From NCBI RefSeq assembly GCF_001667585.1, contig NZ_LZJZ01000020.1, positions 62,001 through 126,000 of the forward strand: a stretch of DNA of 64,000 bases, read 5' to 3'. The DNA is from Mycobacterium sp. E2733 (GTDB taxonomy: Bacteria > Actinomycetota > Actinomycetes > Mycobacteriales > Mycobacteriaceae). Position numbers and translations under genes: made by a program. This document shows, in pieces, positions 1 to 8,075 of this stretch (within the stretch, counting starts at the first letter, position 1; each line of letters opens with the position of its first letter). Below the pieces are notes generated by a model. It worked only from the letters and a program-made list of their open reading frames with translations. It made no database searches and was not told the DNA's origin.

Positions 1-474
1 TCGGTCGAGTTTCCCGACGGCGTCACCGCACGTAAGTTGCTCCAGCGCGCCACCCGCGACACTTTGACCGGCATGGGTCTCGACGTCAGCGGTCTCACCG
101 ACGACCAGATGAGCGACAACCAGGGCTGGGTGCTGTTCCCCAACTACTTCATGACCATCCGCGCCGGCGAGTGTCACGTCATCATGGCGGCGCCCCATCC
201 TGACGGCGACCCGAATCGGTGCATCTGGCACGTCAGCAGCTACATGTACCTGCCACCGGAACACCGCGACGCCTTCCGCGTTCCGTTGACCGAGGTGGAG
301 GAGCCCGGCAGCTACAAGTACTTCGAAGCGCTGCAACAGGATTACGAGCAGATGCCGCGACAGCAACTCGGGCTGCGCAACAGCAGGCTCGACCACATGT
401 CGCTGGTCAAAGAGGAAGTCGTCATCGGGCACTACCACTCCGTGGTGGACCGCTACATGGCCAATGGCGCCTGA
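1..474 (+). CDS. Rieske-type aromatic-ring-hydroxylating oxygenase alpha subunit, C-terminal fragment
   Basis: The reading frame is open from the left edge of the window, so the start and the Rieske domain lie outside; about 157 codons remain. What is visible is the end of the catalytic (SRPBCC-fold) domain: an LFPNYFMT strand, a CIWHVSSYMYLPPE segment and the terminal helix with LGLRNSRLD followed by GHYHSVVDRYM, the usual end of the large oxygenase subunit. The family inserts oxygen into aromatic or other hydrophobic substrates using electrons from a reductase or ferredoxin. It is followed after 16 bp by two NTF2-fold genes and a P450, which fits an oxygenase operon. Family assignment is fairly sure, substrate unknown. 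Confidence 0.75.
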   Translation, partial: SVEFPDGVTARKLLQRATRDTLTGMGLDVSGLTDDQMSDNQGWVLFPNYFMTIRAGECHVIMAAPHPDGDPNRCIWHVSSYMYLPPEHRDAFRVPLTEVEEPGSYKYFEALQQDYEQMPRQQLGLRNSRLDHMSLVKEEVVIGHYHSVVDRYMANGA

Positions 475-490
475 GCCGGGAGGAATTCCA

Positions 491-1015
491 ATGAACATCG
501 CCGAACGCATTGCCCACCACCGCCGGATGGCCGAGGCCTACCGCGACGCGTACCTGCGCCAGGGAGTCCAGGACGGCGAAGCATTCGCCGACGCTTGGAA
601 ATTCGCCGACGACGGTGTTTACGTCTCGCCGTATTTCACCGGCGACCAGGTATTCAAATTCAGTGAGTTCCCCGAGGACACCGCACGCGCTTCGACGATG
701 GAGGCCAAGGCCTACTCGCTGACCTTCCCGGACTGGAAGCCCGCCGACTTCAAATACTGGCCGGCCGAGAACGGTGTCGTCATGAAGACCCGGTGGGAAG
801 GCCACACCAAGGACGGCGTCCAGATGGGCTTCTACTCCTACAGTTTCATCGAGACCAACGGTGTTGGGGAGTTGACGCGCTGGGAGACCCATGTGAACGA
901 CGAGTACAACGCCTTCCTGGACGTCGCGATCGGAGTGCATGGCCCGTTCCACGGCACCCGAGAATACGTCGAGGCGCTCGAACGTTGCCTGGCCGAGGCC
1001 GGGGTATCGGTATGA
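491..1015 (+). CDS. NTF2/SnoaL-like protein, possible oxygenase beta subunit
   Basis: Protein of 174 residues. I chose the ATG at 491 because GGGAGGAATTCC precedes it at good spacing; the frame is open further upstream but without a ribosome site. The sequence is a helix-rich N-terminus (ERIAHHRRMAEAYRDAY) followed by alternating strands, as in the cone-shaped NTF2 fold. That fold is shared by SnoaL-type cyclases, by hydratases and isomerases, and by the small beta subunits of ring-hydroxylating dioxygenases. Because it directly follows an oxygenase alpha subunit, a beta-subunit role is plausible but inferred only from position. The stop overlaps the next start (ATGA). Confidence 0.65.
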   Translation: MNIAERIAHHRRMAEAYRDAYLRQGVQDGEAFADAWKFADDGVYVSPYFTGDQVFKFSEFPEDTARASTMEAKAYSLTFPDWKPADFKYWPAENGVVMKTRWEGHTKDGVQMGFYSYSFIETNGVGELTRWETHVNDEYNAFLDVAIGVHGPFHGTREYVEALERCLAEAGVSV

Positions 1016-1485
1016 CGGTGTTGCTGAACGTCGACGACGTCATCGGCTCGCACACCGGCCGATCACGCACGGTGCTGCAGTACTGCACCGTCACGAAGCG
1101 TCTGGTCGACGAAGCGAAGAAGCCCGGCTTCTCGGTAAACAGTTGGGGGCCGCTGGCCGCACTGGTCGCCGTCGACCATTTCGAGCGAGTCGGCGCCTTC
1201 AAAGAGGTGATGAAGTGGCCGGACTATGTCGAATTCCTCACCCAGTGGGCCACATCGTCGAAATGGGAGTGCTCGTTCAAACACATCACCGAGTCCGGCG
1301 GCCGGGTGTTCCTCGAGCTGGAGGAGCGGAGCGAAGTAGGCGATTTCAGCAGCGTGGTGAATTCGCTGTCGGTATACGAGTTCACCGCTGATGACAGGAT
1401 TCGCCACATCGACCTCTACCTGCAGATGACGCCGCCACAGCCGGAGATGTTCAAAAGCTTTGAGGGAGTGGAACTGCCGCAGTGA
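1012..1485 (+). CDS. NTF2/SnoaL-like protein
   Basis: Protein of 157 residues starting at the ATG that overlaps the previous stop by 4 bp, so the two are translationally coupled. The C-terminal half (residues about 95-150) shows the long strands typical of the NTF2 fold, ending in a segment RIRHIDLYLQM like the last strand of limonene-epoxide-hydrolase and SnoaL proteins. No catalytic residue can be assigned with confidence. A pair of NTF2-fold proteins in tandem may form a heterodimer. Its own stop overlaps the GTG of the P450 gene (GTGA), so the whole row from the Rieske gene is one operon. Confidence 0.6.
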   Translation: MTVLLNVDDVIGSHTGRSRTVLQYCTVTKRLVDEAKKPGFSVNSWGPLAALVAVDHFERVGAFKEVMKWPDYVEFLTQWATSSKWECSFKHITESGGRVFLELEERSEVGDFSSVVNSLSVYEFTADDRIRHIDLYLQMTPPQPEMFKSFEGVELPQ

Positions 1486-2723
1486 AGGCCGACGACATCG
1501 ACAAAAGGGACTTGTTCACCGACAACGAGTTACTCGCCGATCCATACGGCTATCTCGGCGCGATGCGCGAGGAATTGGTCACCGGTTACGACGAGGGTGT
1601 CGCGATCTACAACGACACCAAGAGATTCTCGTCCTGCATTTCGGTAACGGGGCCGTTTCCGGGCTTCCCCGAGGCACTGGAGGGTCGAGGCGCCGACGAC
1701 ATCACCGAGCTGATCGCTGCGCGGCGTGACGACCTGCCGTTCAACGACCAGTTGCCCACCTTCGATCCACCGGCGCACACCGCGCACCGGGCGTTGCTGT
1801 CCCGGATGATCACTCCCAAGCGGCTCAAGGAAAACGAAGAGTTCATGTGGCGCCTCGCCGATCGTCAGCTGGACGTCGCGCTGAGCGGTGCAGGGTGCGA
1901 ATTCATCGGGGATTTCGCCTCCCCATTCGCGATGCTGGTGATCGCGGACCTGCTGGGCGTTCCCGAGTCGGATCACGAGGAGTTCCGCGCCGCGCTGCTC
2001 AGCGAAGCGGGCACGATCGGCAGCAGCGAGGGTGACACGATGCGTCATTCGCCGCTGGAATACCTCTATGGCAAATTCACCGCCTACATCGAGGACAGAC
2101 GGCGAAATCCGTGCGGCGACGTGTTGACCGGAGCCGCGTCCGCCACCTTCCCGGACGGCAGCACGCTCGAAGTGATCGACGCGGTGCGCGTGGCGGCCAA
2201 TCTGTTCGCCGCCGGGCAGGAGACGACCGTGCGCCTGCTCAGCGCCGCGGTGATGATGCTCGCCGAAAGCCCGCAGCTGCAAAGCAAGTTGCGCGCCAAC
2301 CGCGAACTCATCCCGGACTTCATCGAGGAGGCCTTGCGCTACGAGAGCCCGGTGCGCGGTGACTTCCGTTTGTCCAAGTGCCCGGTGACCGTCGGCGGGG
2401 TCGACCTGCCGGCAGGCACCACGGTGATGCTCGTCAATGCTGCGCTCAATCGTAATCCGCGCAAATTCCCCGGGCCCGATGTGTTCGACATCCACCGCCC
2501 CAACGCGCGCAGCCATGTCGCGTTCGGCCGCGGCCCGCGCGCCTGCCCCGGAGCGCCGCTGGCACGCACCGAGGCGCGCGTCAGTCTCGAGCGGTTGCTC
2601 GCCCGCACCAACAACATTCGCATCGATGAGGACAGGCACGACCCCCCCGGCAACCGCCGATACCGGTATCTGCCCATTTTCATCTTGCGGGGACTGACCC
2701 GGCTATACGTCCGTTTCGAGTAG
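1482..2723 (+). CDS. Cytochrome P450 with a short N-terminal in-frame deletion
   Basis: Protein of 413 residues with GTG start overlapping the upstream stop. It is a soluble bacterial P450: I-helix oxygen-activation motif AGQETT at 244-249, K-helix E283-x-x-R286, and heme loop FGRGPRACPG at 348-357 with the axial thiolate Cys355. The usual His of the loop is Arg353. It is clearly paralogous to the P450 at 62217-63488 (shared SCISVTGPFPGFP and ITPKRLKENE stretches). Against that paralog it lacks about 12 residues after Arg29, where the first beta-strands near the substrate channel should be. Electron partners may be the ferredoxin at 6215-6574. Function: monooxygenase of unknown substrate. Confidence 0.93.
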   Translation: MKADDIDKRDLFTDNELLADPYGYLGAMREELVTGYDEGVAIYNDTKRFSSCISVTGPFPGFPEALEGRGADDITELIAARRDDLPFNDQLPTFDPPAHTAHRALLSRMITPKRLKENEEFMWRLADRQLDVALSGAGCEFIGDFASPFAMLVIADLLGVPESDHEEFRAALLSEAGTIGSSEGDTMRHSPLEYLYGKFTAYIEDRRRNPCGDVLTGAASATFPDGSTLEVIDAVRVAANLFAAGQETTVRLLSAAVMMLAESPQLQSKLRANRELIPDFIEEALRYESPVRGDFRLSKCPVTVGGVDLPAGTTVMLVNAALNRNPRKFPGPDVFDIHRPNARSHVAFGRGPRACPGAPLARTEARVSLERLLARTNNIRIDEDRHDPPGNRRYRYLPIFILRGLTRLYVRFE

Positions 2724-2727
2724 TGCG

Positions 2728-3483
2728 ATGCCGTTTCAGGGAACAACCGCGATCGTGACCGGCGGAGCCATGGGACTGGGCTTGGCCATCACCGAGGCGC
2801 TCGCCGCCCGCGGCACCAAGGTTGCGATGTTCGACATCGCCGCCGAGTCGGTGCAGGAGCAAGCGGCTCGGCTGAACGGAAACGGCGCCGACGTCGGAGG
2901 CTATGTCGTCGACGTGTCCGACCGCGCACAGGTCGAGTCGGCTGTGTCCAAGGTGCGGGCCGAACTTGGACCGGTGCTGATCCTGGTGAACAACGCCGGC
3001 ATTGAGCAGTTCGGCAAGTTCGCCGAGATCACGGACGAGCAGTGGGACCGGGTCATGGCGGTGAACCTGCGTGGTCCGTTCATCTGCACGCAGGTGGTGC
3101 TGCCCGACATGCTCGATGCCGGGTGGGGCCGCATCGTCAACATCTCGTCGTCCAGCGCACAGGGCGGTCAGGCGCGGATGGCTGCCTACGTCAGCTCCAA
3201 GTCCGGCGTGATCGGCCTGACCAAGAGTCTGGCCCTTGAGCTCGGCCCGAAAGGCATTACAGTCAACACGATTCCTCCCGGCATGGTGGTGACCCCGATG
3301 CTCGAGAAGGCGATTGCCGAAGGAAGGTTTACCGCTAGCCTGGAGCACTTCGCGAGCATCACGCCGGTGCGCCGGGCGGGCCGACCGGAGGATATCGCCA
3401 ACGCGGCGGTTTTCCTCTGTCAGGACGAATCGTCGTACATCACCGGACAAGTCATCGGCGTCAACGGAGGACGGAGAACATGA
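2728..3483 (+). CDS. Short-chain dehydrogenase/reductase
   Basis: Classical SDR of 251 residues. It has the nucleotide-binding turn TGGAMGLG near residue 11, the NNAG strand-4 motif, and the catalytic pair Y-x3-K in AAYVSSKSG preceded by the serine in ISSSSAQ. The C-terminus GQVIGVNGGRR is typical of the FabG/HSD-like class. Members oxidise alcohols or reduce ketones with NAD(P)H, here probably acting on the product of the preceding P450, only 4 bp upstream. The downstream gene starts within its stop codon (ATGA). Confidence 0.9.
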   Translation: MPFQGTTAIVTGGAMGLGLAITEALAARGTKVAMFDIAAESVQEQAARLNGNGADVGGYVVDVSDRAQVESAVSKVRAELGPVLILVNNAGIEQFGKFAEITDEQWDRVMAVNLRGPFICTQVVLPDMLDAGWGRIVNISSSSAQGGQARMAAYVSSKSGVIGLTKSLALELGPKGITVNTIPPGMVVTPMLEKAIAEGRFTASLEHFASITPVRRAGRPEDIANAAVFLCQDESSYITGQVIGVNGGRRT

Positions 3484-4097
3484 CCGACGAGGACGGCGAC
3501 CTAAGGCAAACGCTGACTCCCCTGACCGCCGACCAGTGGGGCGACGCCGAGTATGCGGCCTTCGGTGTGCTGCTGGGTATTCCGGGCGACAGGGTGCCGC
3601 GAGCCGGTTCGGGACACGCCATGGACCCGCTGAAATTCGACATCATCGGCCTGCTTGCCCGCCATCCCGAGATGGCTCGAGCCTTTCTGACCTTCAACGG
3701 CTTCCTGCTGCGGCGCGGCGAGTTGTCGCCGCGCCTGCGTGAGCTGGCGATCCTGCGTGTCGCCAACGCCCGCCACTCGGCCTTCTTCTGGGGCGAGCAC
3801 ACCAGACTCGCCATCGACAGCGGTGTACCAGAGGAGGACATCGCGAGGCTCGCTGAAGGCAACGAGGGGTTCTCCGGTGCCGACTTGCTTGTGCTGGAAG
3901 CGACGGACGAACTTCTCGCCGACGGTCGTGTTGACGGCGGGACCTGGGAGCGGCTGGTGGCCGCACTCGACACCCACGCCGCAATGGAATTGATCTTCGT
4001 CGTCGGCACATACACCATGTTGGCCATGGCCTTCCAGACCTGGGGCCTCGCGCCTCCGCCTGGCAGCGCGCCGTTGCCAGGACCGGCACCGCGTTAG
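3480..4097 (+). CDS. Carboxymuconolactone decarboxylase (CMD/AhpD-fold) family protein
   Basis: Protein of 205 residues. The core RLRELAILRVANARHSAFFWGEHTRLA matches the CMD family helix pair, but the segment has no cysteines, so the peroxidase-type CxxC chemistry of AhpD is not expected. It is a shorter-spaced relative of the gene at 55334-55870, which has the more usual RRECAYEWSHH. Known members decarboxylate a ring-cleavage lactone or are of unknown function next to degradation genes. It ends this operon; a pseudogene follows after 12 bp. The C-terminus is rich in Pro and Gly (residues 188-205), suggesting a flexible tail. Confidence 0.8.
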   Translation: MTDEDGDLRQTLTPLTADQWGDAEYAAFGVLLGIPGDRVPRAGSGHAMDPLKFDIIGLLARHPEMARAFLTFNGFLLRRGELSPRLRELAILRVANARHSAFFWGEHTRLAIDSGVPEEDIARLAEGNEGFSGADLLVLEATDELLADGRVDGGTWERLVAALDTHAAMELIFVVGTYTMLAMAFQTWGLAPPPGSAPLPGPAPR

Positions 4098-4109
4098 GAT
4101 TCCGCAGCG

Positions 4110-4536
4110 ATGGACCTGCAGCGAGTCGGCGACGGACTCGAATCACAGCACTGCTCCACAGATACGCCCGCGCGGTCGACGCCAAGGACTGGGATTTATA
4201 CCGGCCGGTGTTCACAGAGGACGCCCACATCGACTAGTCCTCGGCTGGCGCCGCCGCAGGTCGCCGCGACGAAGTGGTCGCATGGCTGGAACAGGGTTTC
4301 GGCGGAATCCCGATGTCCATGCACTACATCACCAACGTGGAAATCCTTGCGCTCCAAGCTGATCCGCGAAGGTCCGGTCGATGTTCTACAGCCCTATGCA
4401 ATTGCCCGTCATGTCGGAACTGAGCTATTGCGGCGGTTATTACCACCACGACCTGGTGCGAACGGCCGACGGCTGGCGCAGCCGCGGGCTTCGCGAGGAG
4501 AACGTCTGGTTCGTCAACCCGCCGGCTGGGAGCTGA
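4110..4536 (+). pseudogene. Decayed SnoaL/NTF2-like gene with two frameshifts and a stop
   Basis: Reading across three frames recovers a recognisable SnoaL-like protein. It begins MDLQRVGDGLE at 4110. Near 4141 one base appears lost and the frame continues as ALLHRYARAVDAKDWDLY. A TAG at 4235-4237 interrupts AHID-SSAGAAAGRRDEV where a tyrosine codon (one base different) would fit. Further changes around 4355-4375 shift the frame again, and the end reads CGGYYHHDLVRTADGWRSRG to the stop at 4534-4536. The order of motifs (LLxRYAxAxDxKDWDLY, then GWR-x-RG) is that of the mycobacterial SnoaL-like family. The gene was probably the last member of the upstream operon. Confidence 0.8.
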
Positions 4537-4558
4537 GCGCGCAGGCCCCTTTTGCCGC

Positions 4559-4584
4559 CGAGCGTGAAACTGGCTTCACGCTCG
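4559..4584. terminator. Hairpin between convergent genes
   Basis: Perfect 10-bp inverted repeat CGAGCGTGAA / TTCACGCTCG with a 6-nt loop, lying between the SnoaL pseudogene (+) and the amidohydrolase (-). There is no U-tract, as is usual in mycobacteria. Position and stability fit a bidirectional intrinsic terminator; activity is inferred. Confidence 0.55.
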
Positions 4585-4607
4585 CGCTGACACGCCTAGC
4601 CGCCCTG

Positions 4608-5873
4608 CTACGGCAGCTTGGCGAGTTGCTTCTCCTGATAGCGCCGAGCCCATTCGGCGCGCGACCGGATGGACACGTCCACGTCAAGCGCATTGGCGCG
4701 CAACGCTTTCACGTTGGCCTGCGCGCGGGGCGTTCGCGCGAACGGATCCCAGCTGAAGAACCGGCAGGCGTTGCCCCAGGTGATCTTGTTGATGTCGGAG
4801 TCGTCGGCACCGGCGGCGTTCAGCTCGGCCAGCACCTTTTCGGGTGCGTCCGGCCAGAAGCAGTCCGAGTGCGGGTAGTCGCATTCCCAGGCGATGATGT
4901 CGATGCCGATCTCGTGACGCAGCTTCAACGACGTCTTGTCGGTGACGTAGCAGGCCAGCGAGTGTTCGCGAAAAACCTCGCTGGGCAGCTTGTCCCCGAA
5001 GTCGCGCCGCAGCCATTTCTGATTGGTGTAGTGGCGGTCGCTGCGGTCCAGATAGAAGGGAATCCAGCCGATGCCGCCTTCTGAGAACGCAAACTTCAGG
5101 TCCGGGTAGCCGCGCATGGCGGGCCCCCACAGCAGATCCTGCGCGCACATCGCCGACACCTGGGTGGCCAGGATGATCAGGTTGTCGATCGGCGCGTCGG
5201 GGGCCATGCTGATCGCCCCGAACCCGGTGCCGATGTGCAGGCACATCACCACGTTCTGCTCGGACAGGGTACGAAACACCGGGCCCCAGTACTCGTCGTC
5301 GTGATAGCTCGGAAGCCCTTCCAGATGCGGCAGTTCCGGCATCGTCACCGCCCGGCAGCCCTTGGCCGCCACCCGGCGGATTTCGGCACACATGGCGTCG
5401 GGGTTCCACGTCGGCAGGATGGCGATCGGAATGAACCGATCCGGGTAGGAGCCGGCCCACTCGTCGATGTGCCAGTCGTTGTAGGCGGACACCATCACCA
5501 GGGTGACGTCCTCGCGCGTCATGTTGAGGTGTCGAGCCGAAAAGCCGGTGAAGGTGGGGAAGCACATCGACGCCAGGATGCCGTTGCGGTTCATATCCCG
5601 GACGCGTTCATGGACGTCGTAGACACCCGGTCGCATTTCGGCGAAACCCGCCGGGTCGCGACCCCATTCCTCGGCCGGCCACGACACCACGGCGTTGAGC
5701 CCGCTCACACCCTGCGGCCTGCCCTGGTACATCCACTGGTCGACGCCCTTGTCGTCGACCACGACGATCGGGGCCTCGGCCCTGTACTTGGCGGGCACAT
5801 GGCGCAGGAACATGTCCGGCGGCTCGACCACATGGTCGTCAATGCTCACCAGGATCAAGTCATCGACGTTCAC
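4608..5873 (-). CDS. Amidohydrolase-superfamily protein (ACMSD/decarboxylase-like, Amidohydro_2)
   Basis: Protein of 421 residues when started at the GTG at 5873, four bases after the upstream stop; the frame is open further up but overlaps that gene. The N-terminus LVSIDDHVVEPPDMF carries the D-x-H metal site of this family, followed by a central His (CLHIGTGFG) and the C-terminal metal/catalytic segment ECDYPHSD. Relatives are zinc enzymes such as ACMSD and gamma-resorcylate decarboxylase, which decarboxylate or hydrate ring compounds. It is strongly similar to the protein at 56305-57603 along its length, so the two are paralogs. It is the last gene of a ferredoxin-led operon. Confidence 0.88.
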   Translation of the reverse strand: MNVDDLILVSIDDHVVEPPDMFLRHVPAKYRAEAPIVVVDDKGVDQWMYQGRPQGVSGLNAVVSWPAEEWGRDPAGFAEMRPGVYDVHERVRDMNRNGILASMCFPTFTGFSARHLNMTREDVTLVMVSAYNDWHIDEWAGSYPDRFIPIAILPTWNPDAMCAEIRRVAAKGCRAVTMPELPHLEGLPSYHDDEYWGPVFRTLSEQNVVMCLHIGTGFGAISMAPDAPIDNLIILATQVSAMCAQDLLWGPAMRGYPDLKFAFSEGGIGWIPFYLDRSDRHYTNQKWLRRDFGDKLPSEVFREHSLACYVTDKTSLKLRHEIGIDIIAWECDYPHSDCFWPDAPEKVLAELNAAGADDSDINKITWGNACRFFSWDPFARTPRAQANVKALRANALDVDVSIRSRAEWARRYQEKQLAKLP

Positions 5874-5877
5874 GAGA

Positions 5878-6192
5878 CTAGCGGCTCCGCTCGCTGGTGG
5901 TCTCGAGCAATCGAGGGATGGGCGCGGGATCCAACAGCAACGCATCGGACATGTGCAACTGACCGGCGTTGGCGATCATGTTGTCCAAGATGGCCTGCAG
6001 GTCGTCGCCTTCGAGTTCGTAGATGGCGACATAGGGACCCTGCCCGTCAATCGGTCGCAGCCGGCGTGCCGCGACGATTCCGTCGAGCGCCAGCAATTGG
6101 GGTATGTGCACGTCGTCGTACCAGCTGTTGTATTCCTGTTCGCGTTCGGGCGAACTGGGCCGACTTTCGACGTACATGATTCCCTTGGCCAT
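5878..6192 (-). CDS. Small dimeric alpha/beta-barrel (EthD/DUF4286-like) protein
   Basis: About 104 residues. I prefer the ATG at 6192 (GAGAGG eight bases upstream) over a GTG at 6201. The pattern GIMYVESRP, then EYNSWYDDVHIPQLLALDGIVAARR, is the strand-helix-strand of dimeric ferredoxin-like-fold proteins such as EthD, which accompany P450 or oxygenase systems. No catalytic residue is obvious. It sits between a ferredoxin gene and the amidohydrolase in one operon, 22 bp from the ferredoxin stop. Fold assignment moderate, role unknown. Confidence 0.65.
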   Translation of the reverse strand: MAKGIMYVESRPSSPEREQEYNSWYDDVHIPQLLALDGIVAARRLRPIDGQGPYVAIYELEGDDLQAILDNMIANAGQLHMSDALLLDPAPIPRLLETTSERSR

Positions 6193-6214
6193 CGCCGCCA
6201 CCTCTCTTCAGGCG

Positions 6215-6574
6215 CTACTCGTAGCGCACCGTAACCGAATCCGTGTCCGGCACGCCCTGGCACGTCAAAATGTAGCCCTCCGCGACTTCGTCCTCTTCGA
6301 GAGCGTCGTTGACCCGCATGGTGGCATGGCCTTCTTCGAGCTTGGCCATGCACGTGCCGCAGTTGCCCGCCTCGCAACTGAACGGCGGTTCCAGGCCGGC
6401 CCGCCGCGCGCTCTGCAATAGCGTCTCGCCGGGGACCAGCGGCACCGAGACCTTCTTGCGGTCCATGTGGATGGTCACCGTGCCCGCCCCGGAGCCGTTT
6501 GACCGATTTGTCACCCCGGTCTCCTCGATGCCTCGGGTGACTGTCACTCCGACCGCCCCCTCCCGTACTTGCAT
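6215..6574 (-). CDS. Plant-type [2Fe-2S] ferredoxin
   Basis: Protein of 119 residues. The cluster motif C-x4-C-x2-C is seen in CEAGNCGTCMAKL, with the fourth cysteine in ILTCQG about 30 residues later, as in ferredoxin domains of oxygenase reductases. The first 30 residues are poorly conserved-looking, so the true start may lie downstream. No FAD/NAD reductase domain is attached, so it likely passes electrons from a separate reductase to a Rieske oxygenase or P450. It leads the three-gene operon, with a GAGAAT-N3-ATTCTC palindrome 12 bp upstream of the annotated start. Confidence 0.88.
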   Translation of the reverse strand: MQVREGAVGVTVTRGIEETGVTNRSNGSGAGTVTIHMDRKKVSVPLVPGETLLQSARRAGLEPPFSCEAGNCGTCMAKLEEGHATMRVNDALEEDEVAEGYILTCQGVPDTDSVTVRYE

Positions 6575-6585
6575 TCTTCACTATA

Positions 6586-6600
6586 GAGAATACTATTCTC
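6586..6600. promoter_or_regulatory. Palindromic operator, copy 1
   Basis: GAGAATACTATTCTC, a perfect 7-bp inverted repeat about one base, in the divergent region between the ferredoxin operon (-) and the acyl-CoA ligase operon (+). The core GAGAAT-N3-ATTCTC recurs at 47652, 48505 and 55915, with one mismatch at 11861. The size and symmetry fit a TetR-family operator. Confidence 0.75.
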
Positions 6601-6671
6601 ACAGAGCGATAGGATCTTCTCAAGTTTGCGCGGATGTCAGGTCAGCCCGGCCTGTCAGGGAAGGACGGGAC

Positions 6672-8075
6672 GTGACCGAGCCGGCCGCGGTCGTGTTCGA
6701 GGAACGCGGATTGAGCCTGCCCCAGCTCGGCGCGCTGGCCGACGGCTGGGCCGCGACTCTGGCGAAAACCGGTGTCGCTGCAGGTCAGCGGGTCGCGCTG
6801 ATGGCGTCGAACCGGCCGGAATTCGTCGCCGCCTTGCTTGGGATCTGGCGCTTGGCCGCAACGGCGGTACTCATCAGTCCCGCATGGAAGCGGGACGAGG
6901 TCGACCACGCGCTCGCCCTGACCGACCCCGCTCACGCCGTCGGGGACCATCCCGTGCTCGCCGGCGCCATGCCGATGCTGCACCTCGACGAACCGACCGG
7001 GCCCGGGGAACCGCTGGCCGGACCGCCACCCCCCCAATCCGACGCGGTGCTGGTGTTCAGCTCCGGCACCACCGGGCTGCCGAAGGCGGTCCGACACACT
7101 CACGCGGCGCTGGACGAGGCCGTGCGGCACTGGCGCGAAGCGCTGCAGTTGACGCCGCGTGACCGGATTCAAATCGCCACGCCGCCGTCGCACATCCTCG
7201 GGCTGCTCAACATTCTCACGGCGCTGCGGACGGGGGCCTGCGTGCGGCTGCATACCCGGTTCGACATCGACCGGATGCTGCATCACATCGAAAGCGACCG
7301 CATCACAGTCGAAATGGCGGTCGCGCCCATCGCGCTGGCCATCGCCTCGCATCCCACGCTGGAGTCCTACGACCTGTCCTCGCTGCGCTACATCATGTGG
7401 GGAGCGACGCCGGTCAGCGCCGACGTCGCGAAGACGGTGACCCGGCGCACCGGCGTCGGCTGGGTGCCGGCCTACGGCACCACGGAACTGCCTGTGATCG
7501 CATGCAATCCGATCGACGGCGCCCAATTGGACGCTGTCGGGCGTGCAGTACCGGGTGTCGATCTGCGGGTGGTCTCGGTGGAGACGGGTGAGCCGGTCCG
7601 CCCGGGAGAGATCGGGGAGATTCAGGCCCGGTCCTCGTCGCTGATGGCCGGCTACCTGCCGGCCGAAGCGACCGCCGAGGTGATTTGCGACGGCTGGTAC
7701 CGGACCGGCGACGTCGGGTGGATCGACGCCGGCGGCTGGCTGCGAATCACCGACCGCCTCAAAGAGATGATCAAGGTGCGCGGCTTTCAGGTTGCGCCCG
7801 CCGAAATCGAGACGGTGCTGCACGGCCATCCGGCCGTCAAAGACTGCGCGGTGTTCGGCGTACCCGACGGAATCAACGGGGAAGCGGTCGTCGCCGCGGT
7901 CGCGACATGCGCACCCGTCGACGCCGGCGAGCTCACCGCCCGGGTCGACCAGCGGCTGGCTTCCTACAAACACGTGAGCCGGGTCGTGTTCGTGCCCGAC
8001 ATTCCGCGCCTGCCGTCGGGCAAGGTGCTGCGCCGAAAGCTCAAGGAGCAATATGGATGTACGTCTGACAGCTGA
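6672..8075 (+). CDS. Acyl-CoA synthetase / AMP-dependent ligase
   Basis: Protein of 467 residues. I place the start at the GTG at 6672 (VTEPAAVVFEERGLS), where family similarity begins. It is a class I adenylate-forming enzyme: the phosphate loop FSSGTTGLPKAVRHTH at about residue 127, the AYGTTE motif, YRTGDVGW, and the C-terminal LPSGKVLRRKL with its catalytic Lys. The N-terminal subdomain is short compared with typical 500-540-residue FadD proteins. It would activate a carboxylic acid to its CoA thioester, committing it to beta-oxidation by the following dehydrogenases. The downstream gene starts 23 bp before its stop. Confidence 0.9.
   Translation: MTEPAAVVFEERGLSLPQLGALADGWAATLAKTGVAAGQRVALMASNRPEFVAALLGIWRLAATAVLISPAWKRDEVDHALALTDPAHAVGDHPVLAGAMPMLHLDEPTGPGEPLAGPPPPQSDAVLVFSSGTTGLPKAVRHTHAALDEAVRHWREALQLTPRDRIQIATPPSHILGLLNILTALRTGACVRLHTRFDIDRMLHHIESDRITVEMAVAPIALAIASHPTLESYDLSSLRYIMWGATPVSADVAKTVTRRTGVGWVPAYGTTELPVIACNPIDGAQLDAVGRAVPGVDLRVVSVETGEPVRPGEIGEIQARSSSLMAGYLPAEATAEVICDGWYRTGDVGWIDAGGWLRITDRLKEMIKVRGFQVAPAEIETVLHGHPAVKDCAVFGVPDGINGEAVVAAVATCAPVDAGELTARVDQRLASYKHVSRVVFVPDIPRLPSGKVLRRKLKEQYGCTSDS

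Noticed and set aside
1530..2639. Open frame of 369 codons antisense to the first P450
   Set aside because: Composition-driven shadow of the P450 gene; no protein motif.
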